DNA of 64,000 nucleotides from Psychrobacillus psychrodurans (GCA_900114885.1 FOUN01000002.1:310001-374000); one strand, 5' to 3'. Positions 41,867 through 50,433 are shown, counted from the stretch's first letter. The notes: a model not told the origin generated them from the letters alone. Numbers and translations are program-made.

Positions 41867-42519
41867 AGCGAGTAGTAGTTTGTTCAGGTGGACCATCTAA
41901 GGAAGTTGTTGATTTTAAACAACTTCCTTTTCATACAGATGAAGCTATTTTTATAGGCGCTGATCGTGGAGCTTTGGGGCTGCTAGAAGCGGGAATATTG
42001 CCAAATGAAGCTATAGGGGACTTTGATTCACTTACGCTAGAAGAGCAAAGTTTCATGAAGCAAAAAATACAAAAAGTAACAGAACTACAAATGGAAAAAG
42101 ATGAAACTGATACTCATATCGCAATACTCACTGCTTTAGAATATAAACCTGAAGAAGTAATCGTAACAGGAGTTACTGGTGGACGTTTAGATCATTATGA
42201 AGCGGCACTCCATGATATTTGTCGTTTTCAAATGGAAAATCCAACTATTATTTTTACCATCCAAAACAATCAAAATATCATTCAATTTTTACCATCGGGA
42301 ACTCATACCATTAGTTTTGATAATCATTATAAGTATGTTTCTTTCTTTTCTTTTGGAGAACATGTGAAGAATATGAATTTACAAGGTTTTCTATACGATG
42401 TAGATGATGAGTATATAAATGTTGGTAATGCTAAATTTACAAGCAATGAACTTAAAGATCGAACTGGTACTATCTCTTTTACTGCGGGCATATGTTTAAT
42501 GATAAGAAGCAGCGACTAA
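41863..42519 (+). CDS. thiN: Thiamine pyrophosphokinase
   Basis: Converts thiamine to thiamine pyrophosphate with ATP. The 218-residue protein has FIGADRGALGLLEAGI, AIGDFDSL, EKDETDTHIAI and VTGVTGGRLDH, the metal- and nucleotide-binding motifs, and a C-terminal beta-sandwich thiamine-binding domain. It is coupled to rpe. spoVM lies 14 bases downstream with its own GGGAGG. Confidence 0.93.
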   Translation: MKRVVVCSGGPSKEVVDFKQLPFHTDEAIFIGADRGALGLLEAGILPNEAIGDFDSLTLEEQSFMKQKIQKVTELQMEKDETDTHIAILTALEYKPEEVIVTGVTGGRLDHYEAALHDICRFQMENPTIIFTIQNNQNIIQFLPSGTHTISFDNHYKYVSFFSFGEHVKNMNLQGFLYDVDDEYINVGNAKFTSNELKDRTGTISFTAGICLMIRSSD

Positions 42520-42533
42520 AAGGGAGGAATTGT

Positions 42534-42626
42534 GTGAAGGTCTACACATTTAGATTGCCTAAATCGGTGAGTAGTTTTGTGAAGGTTTGTATACGGCTAT
42601 TTAAAAAAGAAGAGAAGAAGAAATGA
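42534..42626 (+). CDS. spoVM: Stage V sporulation protein M (SpoVM)
   Basis: A 30-codon gene with GTG start eight or nine bases after GGGAGG. The peptide begins MKVYTFRLPK, closely matching MKFYTIKLPK of B. subtilis SpoVM, including the proline at position 9 needed for curvature sensing. It continues as an amphipathic helix SVSSFVKVCIRLF and ends KKEEKKK, four residues longer than the 26-residue B. subtilis protein. SpoVM recognises the positively curved forespore membrane and anchors the SpoIVA coat base. The location between thiN and rpmB is the conserved one. Confidence 0.9.
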   Translation: MKVYTFRLPKSVSSFVKVCIRLFKKEEKKK

Positions 42627-42627
42627 A

Positions 42628-42668
42628 AAAATGCCAGGTCGACTTGTGTCGGCCTGGCATTAATTATG
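42628..42668. terminator. Terminator between spoVM and convergent rpmB
   Basis: ATGCCAGG...CCTGGCAT with an inner CGAC/GTCG pair. On the minus strand a run of U follows (AAAAAA on the plus strand), so it mainly ends the rpmB transcript. The plus-strand tail is only TAATTA. Confidence 0.82.
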
Positions 42669-42675
42669 AGGGCGA

Positions 42676-42864
42676 TTAAACGCGCTCAATTTTTCCTGAT
42701 TTTAAAGCTCTCGCAGAAACCCATACACGTTTTGGTTTACCGTCTACAAGAATACGTACTTTTTGAAGGTTAGCTCCCCATGTACGTTTTGTAGAGTTCA
42801 TTGCGTGAGAACGAGCATTACCCGAACGAGCTTTACGCCCAGTGATTGCACATACTTTTGGCAT
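42676..42864 (-). CDS. rpmB: 50S ribosomal protein L28
   Basis: A 62-residue L28 ([20 protein letters not shown], then [20 protein letters not shown], with the C-terminal [10 protein letters not shown]). The start at 42864 follows AAAGGAGG; an upstream in-frame ATG would add an unrelated 31-residue leader. Only one cysteine is present, so this is not a four-cysteine zinc-binding form. Its opposite orientation to spoVM is as in B. subtilis. Confidence 0.95.
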   Translation of the reverse strand: MPKVCAITGRKARSGNARSHAMNSTKRTWGANLQKVRILVDGKPKRVWVSARALKSGKIERV

Positions 42865-42980
42865 TATATTTCCTCCTTTAAAAAAGAAGCTGAAAGATTT
42901 TTCAGTTCGATATTTCACATACTTTAATAATTTACCACAGACCATAATGAAGTGCAAGACTTATCAAGAAAAAAACCTTT

Positions 42981-43281
42981 ACAGCATAGAAAAGCGCAAG
43001 CGCCTGTGTAAGACCCGAAAAGCGCTGGAAGGATTCCAAGAAAGGCGTATTTTGCCTTTATTGAAATCTTGAAGCGACTCGAGGGGCTAGGCGCTGGAGC
43101 TGGACAGCATAGAAAAGCGCAAGATGCCGTTTAGCAGTGAAAAGCGCTGGAAGAATTTCAAGAAAGGCGTATTTTGCCTTTATTGAGATCTTGAAGCGAC
43201 CCGAGGAGCTAGGCGCTGGAGCTGGCCAACATAGAAAAGCGCAAACGCTTATGAGAGTCCCGAAAAGCGCTAGAAGAATTA
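42981..43281. repeat. Tandem array of a dispersed repeat, 2.4 copies of about 122 bp
   Basis: CATAGAAAAGCGCAAG recurs at 42985, 43108 and 43230 (spacing 123 and 122). Each full copy ends with GGGCTAGGCGCTGGAGCTGG-like sequence, the reverse complement of the AGCTCCAGTGCCTAG start of the copies at 54157 and 62229. The third copy is cut off near 43281. It opens the 42865-44135 gap, which has no gene I can support. Confidence 0.85.
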
Positions 43282-43315
43282 GTTTAAGAAAAATAAACAG
43301 TGAATAATACCGCTA

Positions 43316-43500
43316 TGATTTTCGCTTCAGGCGGACGCTTTCCGCGGGCGTTGCCTCAGCCTCCTCGCTGGAAAACATATGCTCCTGCTGTTACTCGTCG
43401 CAAAGACATTGTCCAAACAAAGTTTGGTCAATGTCTTTGCTGCGGGGTCTTCATCTAACGCTTTTCCCGCTGGAGTCGCCGCCTTACGCTACAATCAGTT
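43316..43500 (+). repeat. GC-rich palindromic repeat (second family), copy 1, carrying a nested hairpin
   Basis: It runs from GATTTTCGCTTCAGGCGGAC to CCCGCTGGAGTCGCC and on to CTACAATCAGTT. Related copies are at 46318 (opposite strand), 62427 (same strand) and 62839 (opposite strand). A stem-loop with 19-bp arms and one mismatch (GCAAAGACATTG...CAATGTCTTTGC, 43400-43440) is inserted in its middle. Confidence 0.8.
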
Positions 43501-43562
43501 AAGTAGTAGTCCTTAATCATAAATTAATATCAAACGTTTATGATAAACACGATGAATATGCC

Positions 43563-43601
43563 GGGTCATATAAAGGCATTATCCAATGCATTCGACCCAA
43601 C
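43563..43601. other. Two-tier stem-loop in the rpmB-yloU gap
   Basis: GGGTC...GACCC encloses GCATT-ATCC-AATGC. There is no T-run on either side, so it is not a classical terminator. Function unknown. Confidence 0.35.
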
Positions 43602-43673
43602 GAGTAGAAAGTAACTTTAGTAATTTGATTCTCCCCATTAGGAATAAAATATATTGGTAAAATTATCCTTTCC

Positions 43674-43799
43674 GCAAGTAATTGGTGATAGATCGCTAGT
43701 AAATATAGACTTAGAGCAAGTAAATCCTTTGCGACCGCAAGTAAGCTTTAGGTGGAAGCAAGTAAACGATAGGTGAGAGCAAGTAAAGATAAATTAAGA
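43674..43799. repeat. Array of six exact-length 21-bp degenerate repeats, core GCAAGTAAA
   Basis: Units begin at 43674, 43695, 43716, 43737, 43758 and 43779, each exactly 21 bases. The first 8-9 bases are conserved (GCAAGTAAT, GCTAGTAAA, GCAAGTAAA, GCAAGTAAG, GCAAGTAAA, GCAAGTAAA). The remaining 12 vary, apart from TAGGTG shared by units 4 and 5. No protein or RNA gene overlaps it. The array lies about 250 bases before the yloU promoter. Confidence 0.82.
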
Positions 43800-44052
43800 T
43801 CAAATCATTCATTAAATATTAGGATATAAATGCTTCTTAAGTATATTTCATCTGTGTTCATGGTACTTTAAGTGCCTATAGAATAAAAAGGACAGTATAC
43901 AACGCAGAGGCTCTAAATTAGTTATGAAAATCTTTAAAAAGGGTATTCTTAGGACTAGTAAAGGACAGAGTGTCTTTTTACCTGATTTCCCAAATTTACT
44001 TAAAAGTTTATTCATTTACTAACTAACACATATCACTAAAACATTGAAAAAG

Positions 44053-44081
44053 TGGACGAATGTAAACGTCTCTTTTATAAT
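44053..44081 (+). promoter_or_regulatory. Candidate SigA promoter of yloU-fakA
   Basis: TGGACG (44053-44058), a 17-base spacer, and a perfect TATAAT (44076-44081), about 55 bases before the yloU start. Confidence 0.6.
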
Positions 44082-44135
44082 TTTAATGGGTGTAGTACAA
44101 TAAAGGATAGTCAAAAAGACTTGGGAGGTCTTATC

Positions 44136-44498
44136 ATGTCAATTGAATTGAAAAATGAATTCGGACTAATTGATATATCACAAGATACAGTTGCTCAAAT
44201 TGCTGGTGGAGCAGCTATTGAATGCTATGGGATAGTTGGTATGGCATCAAAGCATCAAATTCGAGATGGATTAACAGATATATTAAGAAAAGAAAATTTC
44301 ACTAAAGGTGTTTTAGTTAGACAAGAAAAAGATAATCTACATATTGATATGTATATAATTGTTAGCTACGGTACGAAAATTTCAGAAATAGCCTATCAAG
44401 TACAGTCAAAAGTAAAATACACACTAAACAAATCTCTTGGTATGTCAGTGAAATCCGTTAATGTGTATGTTCAAGGAGTTCGCGTGGCTAACGTGTAA
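44136..44498 (+). CDS. yloU: Asp23/Gls24-family protein YloU
   Basis: A 120-residue Asp23-family protein with IDISQDTVAQIAGGAAIECYG at the N-terminus, then VRQEKDNLHIDMYIIVSYG and IAYQVQSKVKYTLNKSLG. These proteins are linked to envelope homeostasis and pair genetically with fakA. The ATG at 44136 follows GGGAGG by about seven bases; an upstream in-frame start lies over the promoter region and is rejected. fakA follows after 16 bases. Confidence 0.9.
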   Translation: MSIELKNEFGLIDISQDTVAQIAGGAAIECYGIVGMASKHQIRDGLTDILRKENFTKGVLVRQEKDNLHIDMYIIVSYGTKISEIAYQVQSKVKYTLNKSLGMSVKSVNVYVQGVRVANV

Positions 44499-44514
44499 AT
44501 AAGGAGAGAAAATA

Positions 44515-46170
44515 ATGAAATCAATCAATGGTATCCAATTTGCAGACATGGTTCAGATGGGAGCGCATCATCTCTTCCAGAACGCAGATTATGTAGATGC
44601 ATTAAATGTATTTCCTGTTCCAGATGGTGACACAGGAACTAATATGAACTTATCCATGACTTCAGGTGCAAAAGAAACAGCTGCACATACAAATGAACAT
44701 ATTGGAAAAACAGCTCAAGCACTTTCTAAAGGGTTACTTATGGGGGCTCGTGGAAATTCAGGCGTTATTTTATCACAATTGTTCCGTGGTTTCGGTAAAT
44801 CGATTGAACAATTAGATGTATTAAATGCAAAACAATTTGCAGATGCACTTAATTACGGTGTTGAAACTGCATATAAAGCAGTAATGAAACCAGTAGAAGG
44901 TACCATCTTAACTGTCGCAAAGGATTCTGCTAGAAAAGCTGTAGAGGTTAGCGAAGATGTGGATGATATTCGTGAACTAATGGAAGCAATTGTAATAGAA
45001 GCAAAAAAATCTTTAGATAGAACACCAGACTTATTACCTGTATTAAAAGAAGTTGGAGTAGTTGATAGTGGCGGACAAGGACTTGTATTTGTATATGAAG
45101 GGTTTTTAGCAAGTCTAAAAGGTGAAGCGTTGCCAAGTAAAACGATAGGTACTTCAATGGATGACCTTGTCAATGCTGAACATCATATGAATGTTCAAGG
45201 GTTTATGGATACTGCAGATATTGAATTCGGCTTTTGTACAGAATTTATGGTTCGTTTTGAAGAAGGCAAAAAAGCATTTAATGAAACGGCATTCCGTAAT
45301 GATTTAAGTGAATATGGCGATTCTTTACTAGTGATTTCTGATGATGAAATTGCTAAAATTCATATTCATTCAGAAACGCCTGGTGAGGTTCTAACATACG
45401 GTCAACAATACGGGGACCTCATTAAGATAAAAATAGAAAATATGCGTCAGCAGCATACAGAAATCGTTGGAGAAGGATATTCTTCTGAAGCAACTGCAAA
45501 AAAAGTTGAAATTCATCCATATGCGATTGTTACTGTAGCGATGGGGCCAGGAGTTTCGGAATTATTAAAAAGCCTAGGAGCATCAGCAATAATTGAGGGC
45601 GGACAAACAATGAATCCTTCAACTGAGGATATTGTTAAAGCTGTAGAGGCAGTTGGAGCTGAGCGAGTTTTAATCTTACCGAACAATAAAAATATTGTAA
45701 TGGCTGCTGAACAAGCTGCGGAAATACTGGGAATTGAAGCTGCGGTAGTTCCTACTAAAACTATCCCACAAGGAATGGCTGCAATATTAGCCTTTAATCC
45801 ACAAGCAACCGTAGACGAAAATAAAAACAATATGACTGAAGCATATGCACATGTCAAAACTGGACAAGTTACATTTGCTGTTCGTGATACGTCAATAGAT
45901 GGTGTAGAAATCAAAAAAGACGATTTTATGGCGCTTGCAGAAGGTAAGATTGTTCTTTCTAATCCTTCCTTAAAAGAGGTAACTACTAGCTTGATCCAAT
46001 CATTAATGGACGAAGAAGCTGAAATTGTTACTGTCATATACGGAGAAGACGTAAGTGAAGAGGAAGCAAACGAATTTGCTGCTTTTATCGAAGCGCAATA
46101 CGGAGATGTAGAAGTAGAAGTCTATAATGGTAAACAGCCATTATACCCATATATTTTATCTGTAGAATAA
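44515..46170 (+). CDS. fakA: DAK2-domain fatty acid kinase FakA-like protein (YloV)
   Basis: FakA phosphorylates fatty acids presented by DegV-family FakB proteins, feeding exogenous lipids to PlsX/PlsY. The 551-residue protein has the N-terminal DhaL ATPase domain (FPVPDGDTGTNMNLSMTSG with metal-binding aspartates; LLMGARGNSGVILSQLFRG; DSGGQGLVFVYEGF) and the long C-terminal domain (EFGFCTEFMVRFE; ILPNNKNIVMAAEQAAE). The plsX gene lies about 5 kb downstream. A terminator follows the stop. Confidence 0.9.
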   Translation: MKSINGIQFADMVQMGAHHLFQNADYVDALNVFPVPDGDTGTNMNLSMTSGAKETAAHTNEHIGKTAQALSKGLLMGARGNSGVILSQLFRGFGKSIEQLDVLNAKQFADALNYGVETAYKAVMKPVEGTILTVAKDSARKAVEVSEDVDDIRELMEAIVIEAKKSLDRTPDLLPVLKEVGVVDSGGQGLVFVYEGFLASLKGEALPSKTIGTSMDDLVNAEHHMNVQGFMDTADIEFGFCTEFMVRFEEGKKAFNETAFRNDLSEYGDSLLVISDDEIAKIHIHSETPGEVLTYGQQYGDLIKIKIENMRQQHTEIVGEGYSSEATAKKVEIHPYAIVTVAMGPGVSELLKSLGASAIIEGGQTMNPSTEDIVKAVEAVGAERVLILPNNKNIVMAAEQAAEILGIEAAVVPTKTIPQGMAAILAFNPQATVDENKNNMTEAYAHVKTGQVTFAVRDTSIDGVEIKKDDFMALAEGKIVLSNPSLKEVTTSLIQSLMDEEAEIVTVIYGEDVSEEEANEFAAFIEAQYGDVEVEVYNGKQPLYPYILSVE

Positions 46171-46173
46171 TAC

Positions 46174-46213
46174 AAAAACCATGTGGAGAATTTTTCTCTA
46201 CATGGTTTTTTCT
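46174..46213 (+). terminator. Intrinsic terminator after fakA
   Basis: AAAAACCATG...CATGGTTTTTTC with an inner AGA/TCT pair and a T-run. Confidence 0.88.
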
Positions 46214-46317
46214 TGCTTTATTCGAGTCAAATTCATAATTACTTGTTTCTTTTAAAAATACGCATGTTTACTTAATATCGCAATATATTATTTGTTTTTT
46301 TAAAAGCGATCCCGATG

Positions 46318-46443
46318 ATTGGAGTGGCAGGCGGCGACTCCAGCGGGACCAGCACGAGTAACAGCAGGAGCATATGTTTTCGTGGTGACGAGGAGATTGA
46401 AGCCGTGCCCGAGGAAAGCGCCGCCTAGAGCGGAAATCAGCTT
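46318..46443 (-). repeat. GC-rich palindromic repeat (second family), copy 2
   Basis: It runs from GATTGGAGTGGCAGGCGGCG to CGCCTAGAGCGGAAATCAGC, the reverse orientation of copy 1 at 43316. The two copies bracket yloU-fakA as an inverted pair. It is the main feature of the 46214-46739 gap. The rest is A/T-rich, with only a weak promoter-like TTGTTT-17-TAAAAT (46677-46705) before sdaAB. Confidence 0.8.
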
Positions 46444-46739
46444 TGTTCGGATTTAACTATATAATATTCTTTATGAAATTGATTCATTCATATGAAAATT
46501 AATATGCTAACCAAGCTGATTTCTTGCTCCTAAGTGAGATTTACATGTGGAAGGGAAAATTTATCCTTTAAATCTAACCACTCCTTATATTGTCTCGATT
46601 CACTTCAAAACATATAATAGATAATATATCTTCGTAATCCATTTGCTCAACACTTAACTTAACAAAATACAATACTTTGTTTATTTTCTGCTTTGAGTGT
46701 AAAATGGGATTACTAAAACATCTTGTGGAGGTTTAATCA

Positions 46740-47402
46740 GTGAAATTTAAATCTGTTTTTGATATTATCGGACCTGTCATGATTGGTCCCTCCTCCTCAC
46801 ATACTGCAGGGGCGGCTCGCATTGGAAGAGTGGCTAGAGACTTATTTGGAAAACAGCCTACATGGGCTAAAATACATTTATATGGATCTTTTGCTGAAAC
46901 TTATAAAGGACATGGAACAGACAAAGCTATTATTGGTGGATTGCTAGATTACGATACATTTGATGAACGTATTAAGACAGCGTTTGAAGATGCACAACTA
47001 GCAGGCTTAACATATGAATTTATACCAGAAACTGCAAATACTGAGCACCCGAATACCGCTCGCATCGTTATTGGTGACGAAACTTCAGAAATGTCTATGG
47101 TCGGAATCTCAATTGGTGGAGGAAAGACGGAAATTACGGAGTTAAATGGTTTTCCGCTACGTCTATCTGGTGATTTAGCTGCTATTTTAGTAGTTCACGA
47201 GGATCGTTCAGGATGTATTGCAAGTGTTTCGAACTGTTTGGCAAAATATGATATTAACATTGGACATATGGAAGTTTCACGTAAAGAAAAAGGGAATATG
47301 GCATTAATGGTTATTGAAGTCGATCAAAATGTGAATGCACAACTATTAAAAGAAATCAGCGATTTACCTAATATTACGCAAGTAACTAGAATCGCCGATT
47401 AA
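46740..47402 (+). CDS. sdaAB: L-serine dehydratase, beta subunit
   Basis: Forms with SdaAA an iron-sulfur enzyme that deaminates serine to pyruvate. The 220-residue protein begins KFKSVFDIIGPVMIGPSSSH, the family signature, and ends in an ACT regulatory domain (AAILVVHEDRSGCIASVSNC onward). GTG start seven bases after GGAGG. sdaAA follows after 12 bases. Confidence 0.94.
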   Translation: MKFKSVFDIIGPVMIGPSSSHTAGAARIGRVARDLFGKQPTWAKIHLYGSFAETYKGHGTDKAIIGGLLDYDTFDERIKTAFEDAQLAGLTYEFIPETANTEHPNTARIVIGDETSEMSMVGISIGGGKTEITELNGFPLRLSGDLAAILVVHEDRSGCIASVSNCLAKYDINIGHMEVSRKEKGNMALMVIEVDQNVNAQLLKEISDLPNITQVTRIAD

Positions 47403-47414
47403 GGGGGAATACAA

Positions 47415-48314
47415 ATGGAAGTTCTATTTCGTAATGTTCGCGAATTAGTGGAGCGAGCAACCCAGGAAAATAAACTTATCTCCGAAATAATGATAGAACA
47501 AGAAATAATGATTACGGATCGTTCAAGAGAAGAAATAATGGCTCAAATGGATCGTAATTTGACGGTGATGGAAGAAGCTGTAGAAAAAGGATTACGCGGG
47601 GTTCAGTCTACTTCAGGCTTAACTGGTGGGGATGCTGTTCTACTACAAAACTATCTTAAAAAAGGGAATACGTTAACTGGAGAGCTGATGTTAGATGCCG
47701 TAAGCAAAGCTGTAGCAACTAACGAAGTTAATGCTGCTATGGGAACGATATGTGCAACGCCTACAGCAGGGTCTGCAGGAGTAGTTCCAGGTACTTTATT
47801 TGCGGTTAAAAACAAATTGAATCCTACAAGAGAGCAAATGATACGTTACTTGTTCACATCTGGTGCGTTTGGATTTGTAGTTGCAAATAATGCTTCTATT
47901 TCAGGAGCAGCAGGTGGTTGTCAGGCTGAAGTTGGATCAGCATCAGGAATGGCTGCTGCTGCAATAGTAGAAATGGCTGGCGGGTCTCCTGCTCAATGTG
48001 CCGAAGCTTTTGCGATAACCTTAAAAAATATGCTTGGATTAGTTTGTGATCCTGTAGCTGGACTAGTCGAAGTACCTTGCGTGAAAAGAAATGCCATGGG
48101 TGCTTCTAATTCGTTGGTTGCAGCCGATATGGCACTTGCGGGTGTGACGAGTCGAATTCCTTGTGATGAAGTAATTGATGCTATGTATAAAATTGGACAG
48201 ACGATGCCTGCTTCTCTAAGAGAAACAGGTCAGGGTGGTCTTGCAGCAACTCCTACCGGTAAGTGGTTGGAAGCTAAAATTTTTGGTGGGGCAGTAGTGG
48301 GAAGTGGAAACTAG
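47415..48314 (+). CDS. sdaAA: L-serine dehydratase, alpha subunit
   Basis: The 299-residue catalytic subunit. [4Fe-4S]-ligand cysteines are expected in GTICATPTAGSAGVVPG and in the later CQAEVGSASGMAAAA and PCVKRNAMGASNS segments. GLTGGDAVLLQNYL near residue 68 is conserved. GGGGG precedes the ATG. The end overlaps the GTG start of recG by 11 bases. Confidence 0.94.
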   Translation: MEVLFRNVRELVERATQENKLISEIMIEQEIMITDRSREEIMAQMDRNLTVMEEAVEKGLRGVQSTSGLTGGDAVLLQNYLKKGNTLTGELMLDAVSKAVATNEVNAAMGTICATPTAGSAGVVPGTLFAVKNKLNPTREQMIRYLFTSGAFGFVVANNASISGAAGGCQAEVGSASGMAAAAIVEMAGGSPAQCAEAFAITLKNMLGLVCDPVAGLVEVPCVKRNAMGASNSLVAADMALAGVTSRIPCDEVIDAMYKIGQTMPASLRETGQGGLAATPTGKWLEAKIFGGAVVGSGN

Positions 48315-50352
48315 TAAGAATGATCTAGTTACTTCTTTAAAAGGAGTTGGAACTGGAACAGCTAAAGCATTACAGGACCTAGGAATTGTTACATTAGAGG
48401 ATTTAGTCATGACATTTCCATATAGACACGAGGATTTCCGACTGAAGAACTTAGCAGAAACAGCGCATAATGAACGAGTTACGATAGAGGGAAGGGTCGA
48501 AAGCGAGCCTTCACTTCTTTTTTTAGGGAAGAACAAATCCAGAATGCAAGTCCGTATTCTGGCAGGGCAGCATTTAATAAAAGCTGTATTATTTAATCAA
48601 GGTTATTTAAAAGATAAAATTATTCCTGGTTCCATTGTAACAGTCACAGGAAAATGGGATCGAGGTAGACAGGTTATTAATGTCTCCACTTTTTCGATTG
48701 GTCCAAAAACGGACTTACAGGATTTTGAACCGGTATATTCTCTTAAAGGTTCAATCAATCAAAAAACATTTCGAAAATTTATGAGGCAAGCATTAACTCA
48801 AATGAAGGGATCCCTAGTAGATCCATTACCAGAGTCTATTCGAGTACCATATCGTTTACCAAGTATATCAGATGCTTTAGAAGGTATTCATTTCCCACTA
48901 GATGCGGAGCATTCTAAAGATGCGAGAAGACGCTTTGTATATGAGGAATTACTAGTTTTTCAATTAAAAATGCAGGCCATAAAAAAGGTGCGAAAAGAAC
49001 AAAACATCGGAAATGGGATTGCCTTCCATAATGACTTAGTTAAAAAGTTAATAGAAACTTTACCTTATGAACTGACAAGTGCTCAAAAAAGAGTAGTAAA
49101 TGAAATATGTCGAGACTTACGTGAACCTCATCGTATGAACCGCCTTCTACAGGGCGATGTTGGATCCGGGAAAACAATTGTAGCTGCTATTTGCTTATAT
49201 GCAGTTATTACAGCAGGGTATCAAGGCGCGCTTATGGCACCGACAGAAATATTAGCTGAGCAACATGCAAGCTCACTTGATGAATGGCTATCTCCAATGG
49301 GTGTCAGAATTGCATTGCTGACAGGTTCTACAAAAGCTAAAGCAAGAAGAGCAGTATTAGAAAATCTTGAAGCTGGAACTATAGATCTTTTGATAGGTAC
49401 ACACGCATTAATTCAACCAGATGTTGAATTTAAAAAGCTCGGTCTTGTTATAACAGATGAGCAACATCGATTTGGCGTGGAGCAGCGGAGGGTCCTAAAA
49501 GATAAAGGTGAAAATCCAGATGTCCTTTTTATGACTGCGACTCCTATACCTCGTACTTTAGCAATTACGGCTTTTGGTGAAATGGATGTTTCCATTATTG
49601 ACGAAATGCCTGCAGGTCGTAAGAAAATAGAAACTCATTGGATGAAGCCTGATCAGCTAAATAAACTAATAGCTCGATTAAAAAATGAACTGGCCGCTGG
49701 GAGACAAGCTTATATAATTTGTCCCTTAATCGAGGAGTCTGAAAAGCTCGATGTCCAAAATGCAGTGGATGTGTATAATATGATGTCTGAGGAACTGAAG
49801 GGTAACTCTACAGTTGGATTAATGCATGGAAGACTCCATTCTGATGAGAAAGAAGCAGTAATGAGAGATTTCTCAGAAGGCATCATCCAAGTATTAGTTT
49901 CCACTACTGTTGTAGAGGTTGGCGTGAATGTTCCGAATGCAACATTTATGATTATTTTCGATGCAGAACGTTTTGGTTTAGCTCAGCTTCATCAATTGCG
50001 TGGGCGAGTTGGTCGAGGTGAATATCAATCGTATTGTATATTGCTAGCTGATCCAAAGTCCGAAGAAGGAAAAGAGCGAATGATTTCCATGACCGAGACA
50101 AACGATGGATTTGTCCTAGCAGAAAAAGATTTAGAGCTTCGAGGAGCTGGCGACTTTTTCGGGAAAAAGCAAAGTGGGCTTCCAGAGTTTAAAGTAGCAG
50201 ATCTTGTACACGATTATAGGGCTTTGAATACTGCCAAGGTAGATGCAGAGAGGTTATTAGACTCTGAAGAATTTTGGAATTCTGATGAAATGACCTTGCT
50301 TAGGGATATACTAATCAATTCAAAAGCTATGGACGGTGAACGAATTGATTAA
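48304..50352 (+). CDS. recG: ATP-dependent DNA helicase RecG
   Basis: A branch-migration helicase that regresses stalled forks. The 682-residue protein has an N-terminal wedge (OB) domain, then helicase motifs GDVGSGKTIVAAI, MAPTEILAEQHA, VITDEQHRFGVEQR, FMTATPIPRTLAI, VVEVGVNVPNATFM and HQLRGRVGRG. The GTG start lies within the end of sdaAA; homologues begin near the same residue. A terminator directly follows. Confidence 0.95.
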   Translation: METSKNDLVTSLKGVGTGTAKALQDLGIVTLEDLVMTFPYRHEDFRLKNLAETAHNERVTIEGRVESEPSLLFLGKNKSRMQVRILAGQHLIKAVLFNQGYLKDKIIPGSIVTVTGKWDRGRQVINVSTFSIGPKTDLQDFEPVYSLKGSINQKTFRKFMRQALTQMKGSLVDPLPESIRVPYRLPSISDALEGIHFPLDAEHSKDARRRFVYEELLVFQLKMQAIKKVRKEQNIGNGIAFHNDLVKKLIETLPYELTSAQKRVVNEICRDLREPHRMNRLLQGDVGSGKTIVAAICLYAVITAGYQGALMAPTEILAEQHASSLDEWLSPMGVRIALLTGSTKAKARRAVLENLEAGTIDLLIGTHALIQPDVEFKKLGLVITDEQHRFGVEQRRVLKDKGENPDVLFMTATPIPRTLAITAFGEMDVSIIDEMPAGRKKIETHWMKPDQLNKLIARLKNELAAGRQAYIICPLIEESEKLDVQNAVDVYNMMSEELKGNSTVGLMHGRLHSDEKEAVMRDFSEGIIQVLVSTTVVEVGVNVPNATFMIIFDAERFGLAQLHQLRGRVGRGEYQSYCILLADPKSEEGKERMISMTETNDGFVLAEKDLELRGAGDFFGKKQSGLPEFKVADLVHDYRALNTAKVDAERLLDSEEFWNSDEMTLLRDILINSKAMDGERID

Positions 50353-50354
50353 AG

Positions 50355-50398
50355 AGAATGTAAGAATGATTTTGAATCAATTCTTGCATTCTTTTTTT
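50355..50398 (+). terminator. Intrinsic terminator after recG
   Basis: AGAATG-TAAGAATGATT and AATCAATTCTTG-CATTCT arms, then TTTTTTT. The right half overlaps the -35 region of the fapR promoter. Confidence 0.85.
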
Positions 50399-50433
50399 AA
50401 TATTTATATACTGATATTAGTACCAAGTGCTAA
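50384..50433 (+). promoter_or_regulatory. fapR promoter with FapR operator
   Basis: TTGCAT (50384-50389), a 17-base spacer and TATACT (50407-50412) make a SigA promoter. The palindrome TTAGTACCAAGTGCTAA at 50417-50433 matches the FapR box TTAGTACCTGATACTAA closely and covers the transcription start, as expected for malonyl-CoA-relieved autorepression. Confidence 0.88.

Noticed and set aside
42842-43072. Plus-strand open frame opposite the rpmB start
   Set aside because: It is antisense to the L28 leader and continues into the tandem repeat; no ribosome-binding site.
46677-46705. SigA promoter of sdaAB (TTGTTT-17-TAAAAT)
   Set aside because: The -35 matches only three of six bases, so it is mentioned in the gap description but not listed as a feature.
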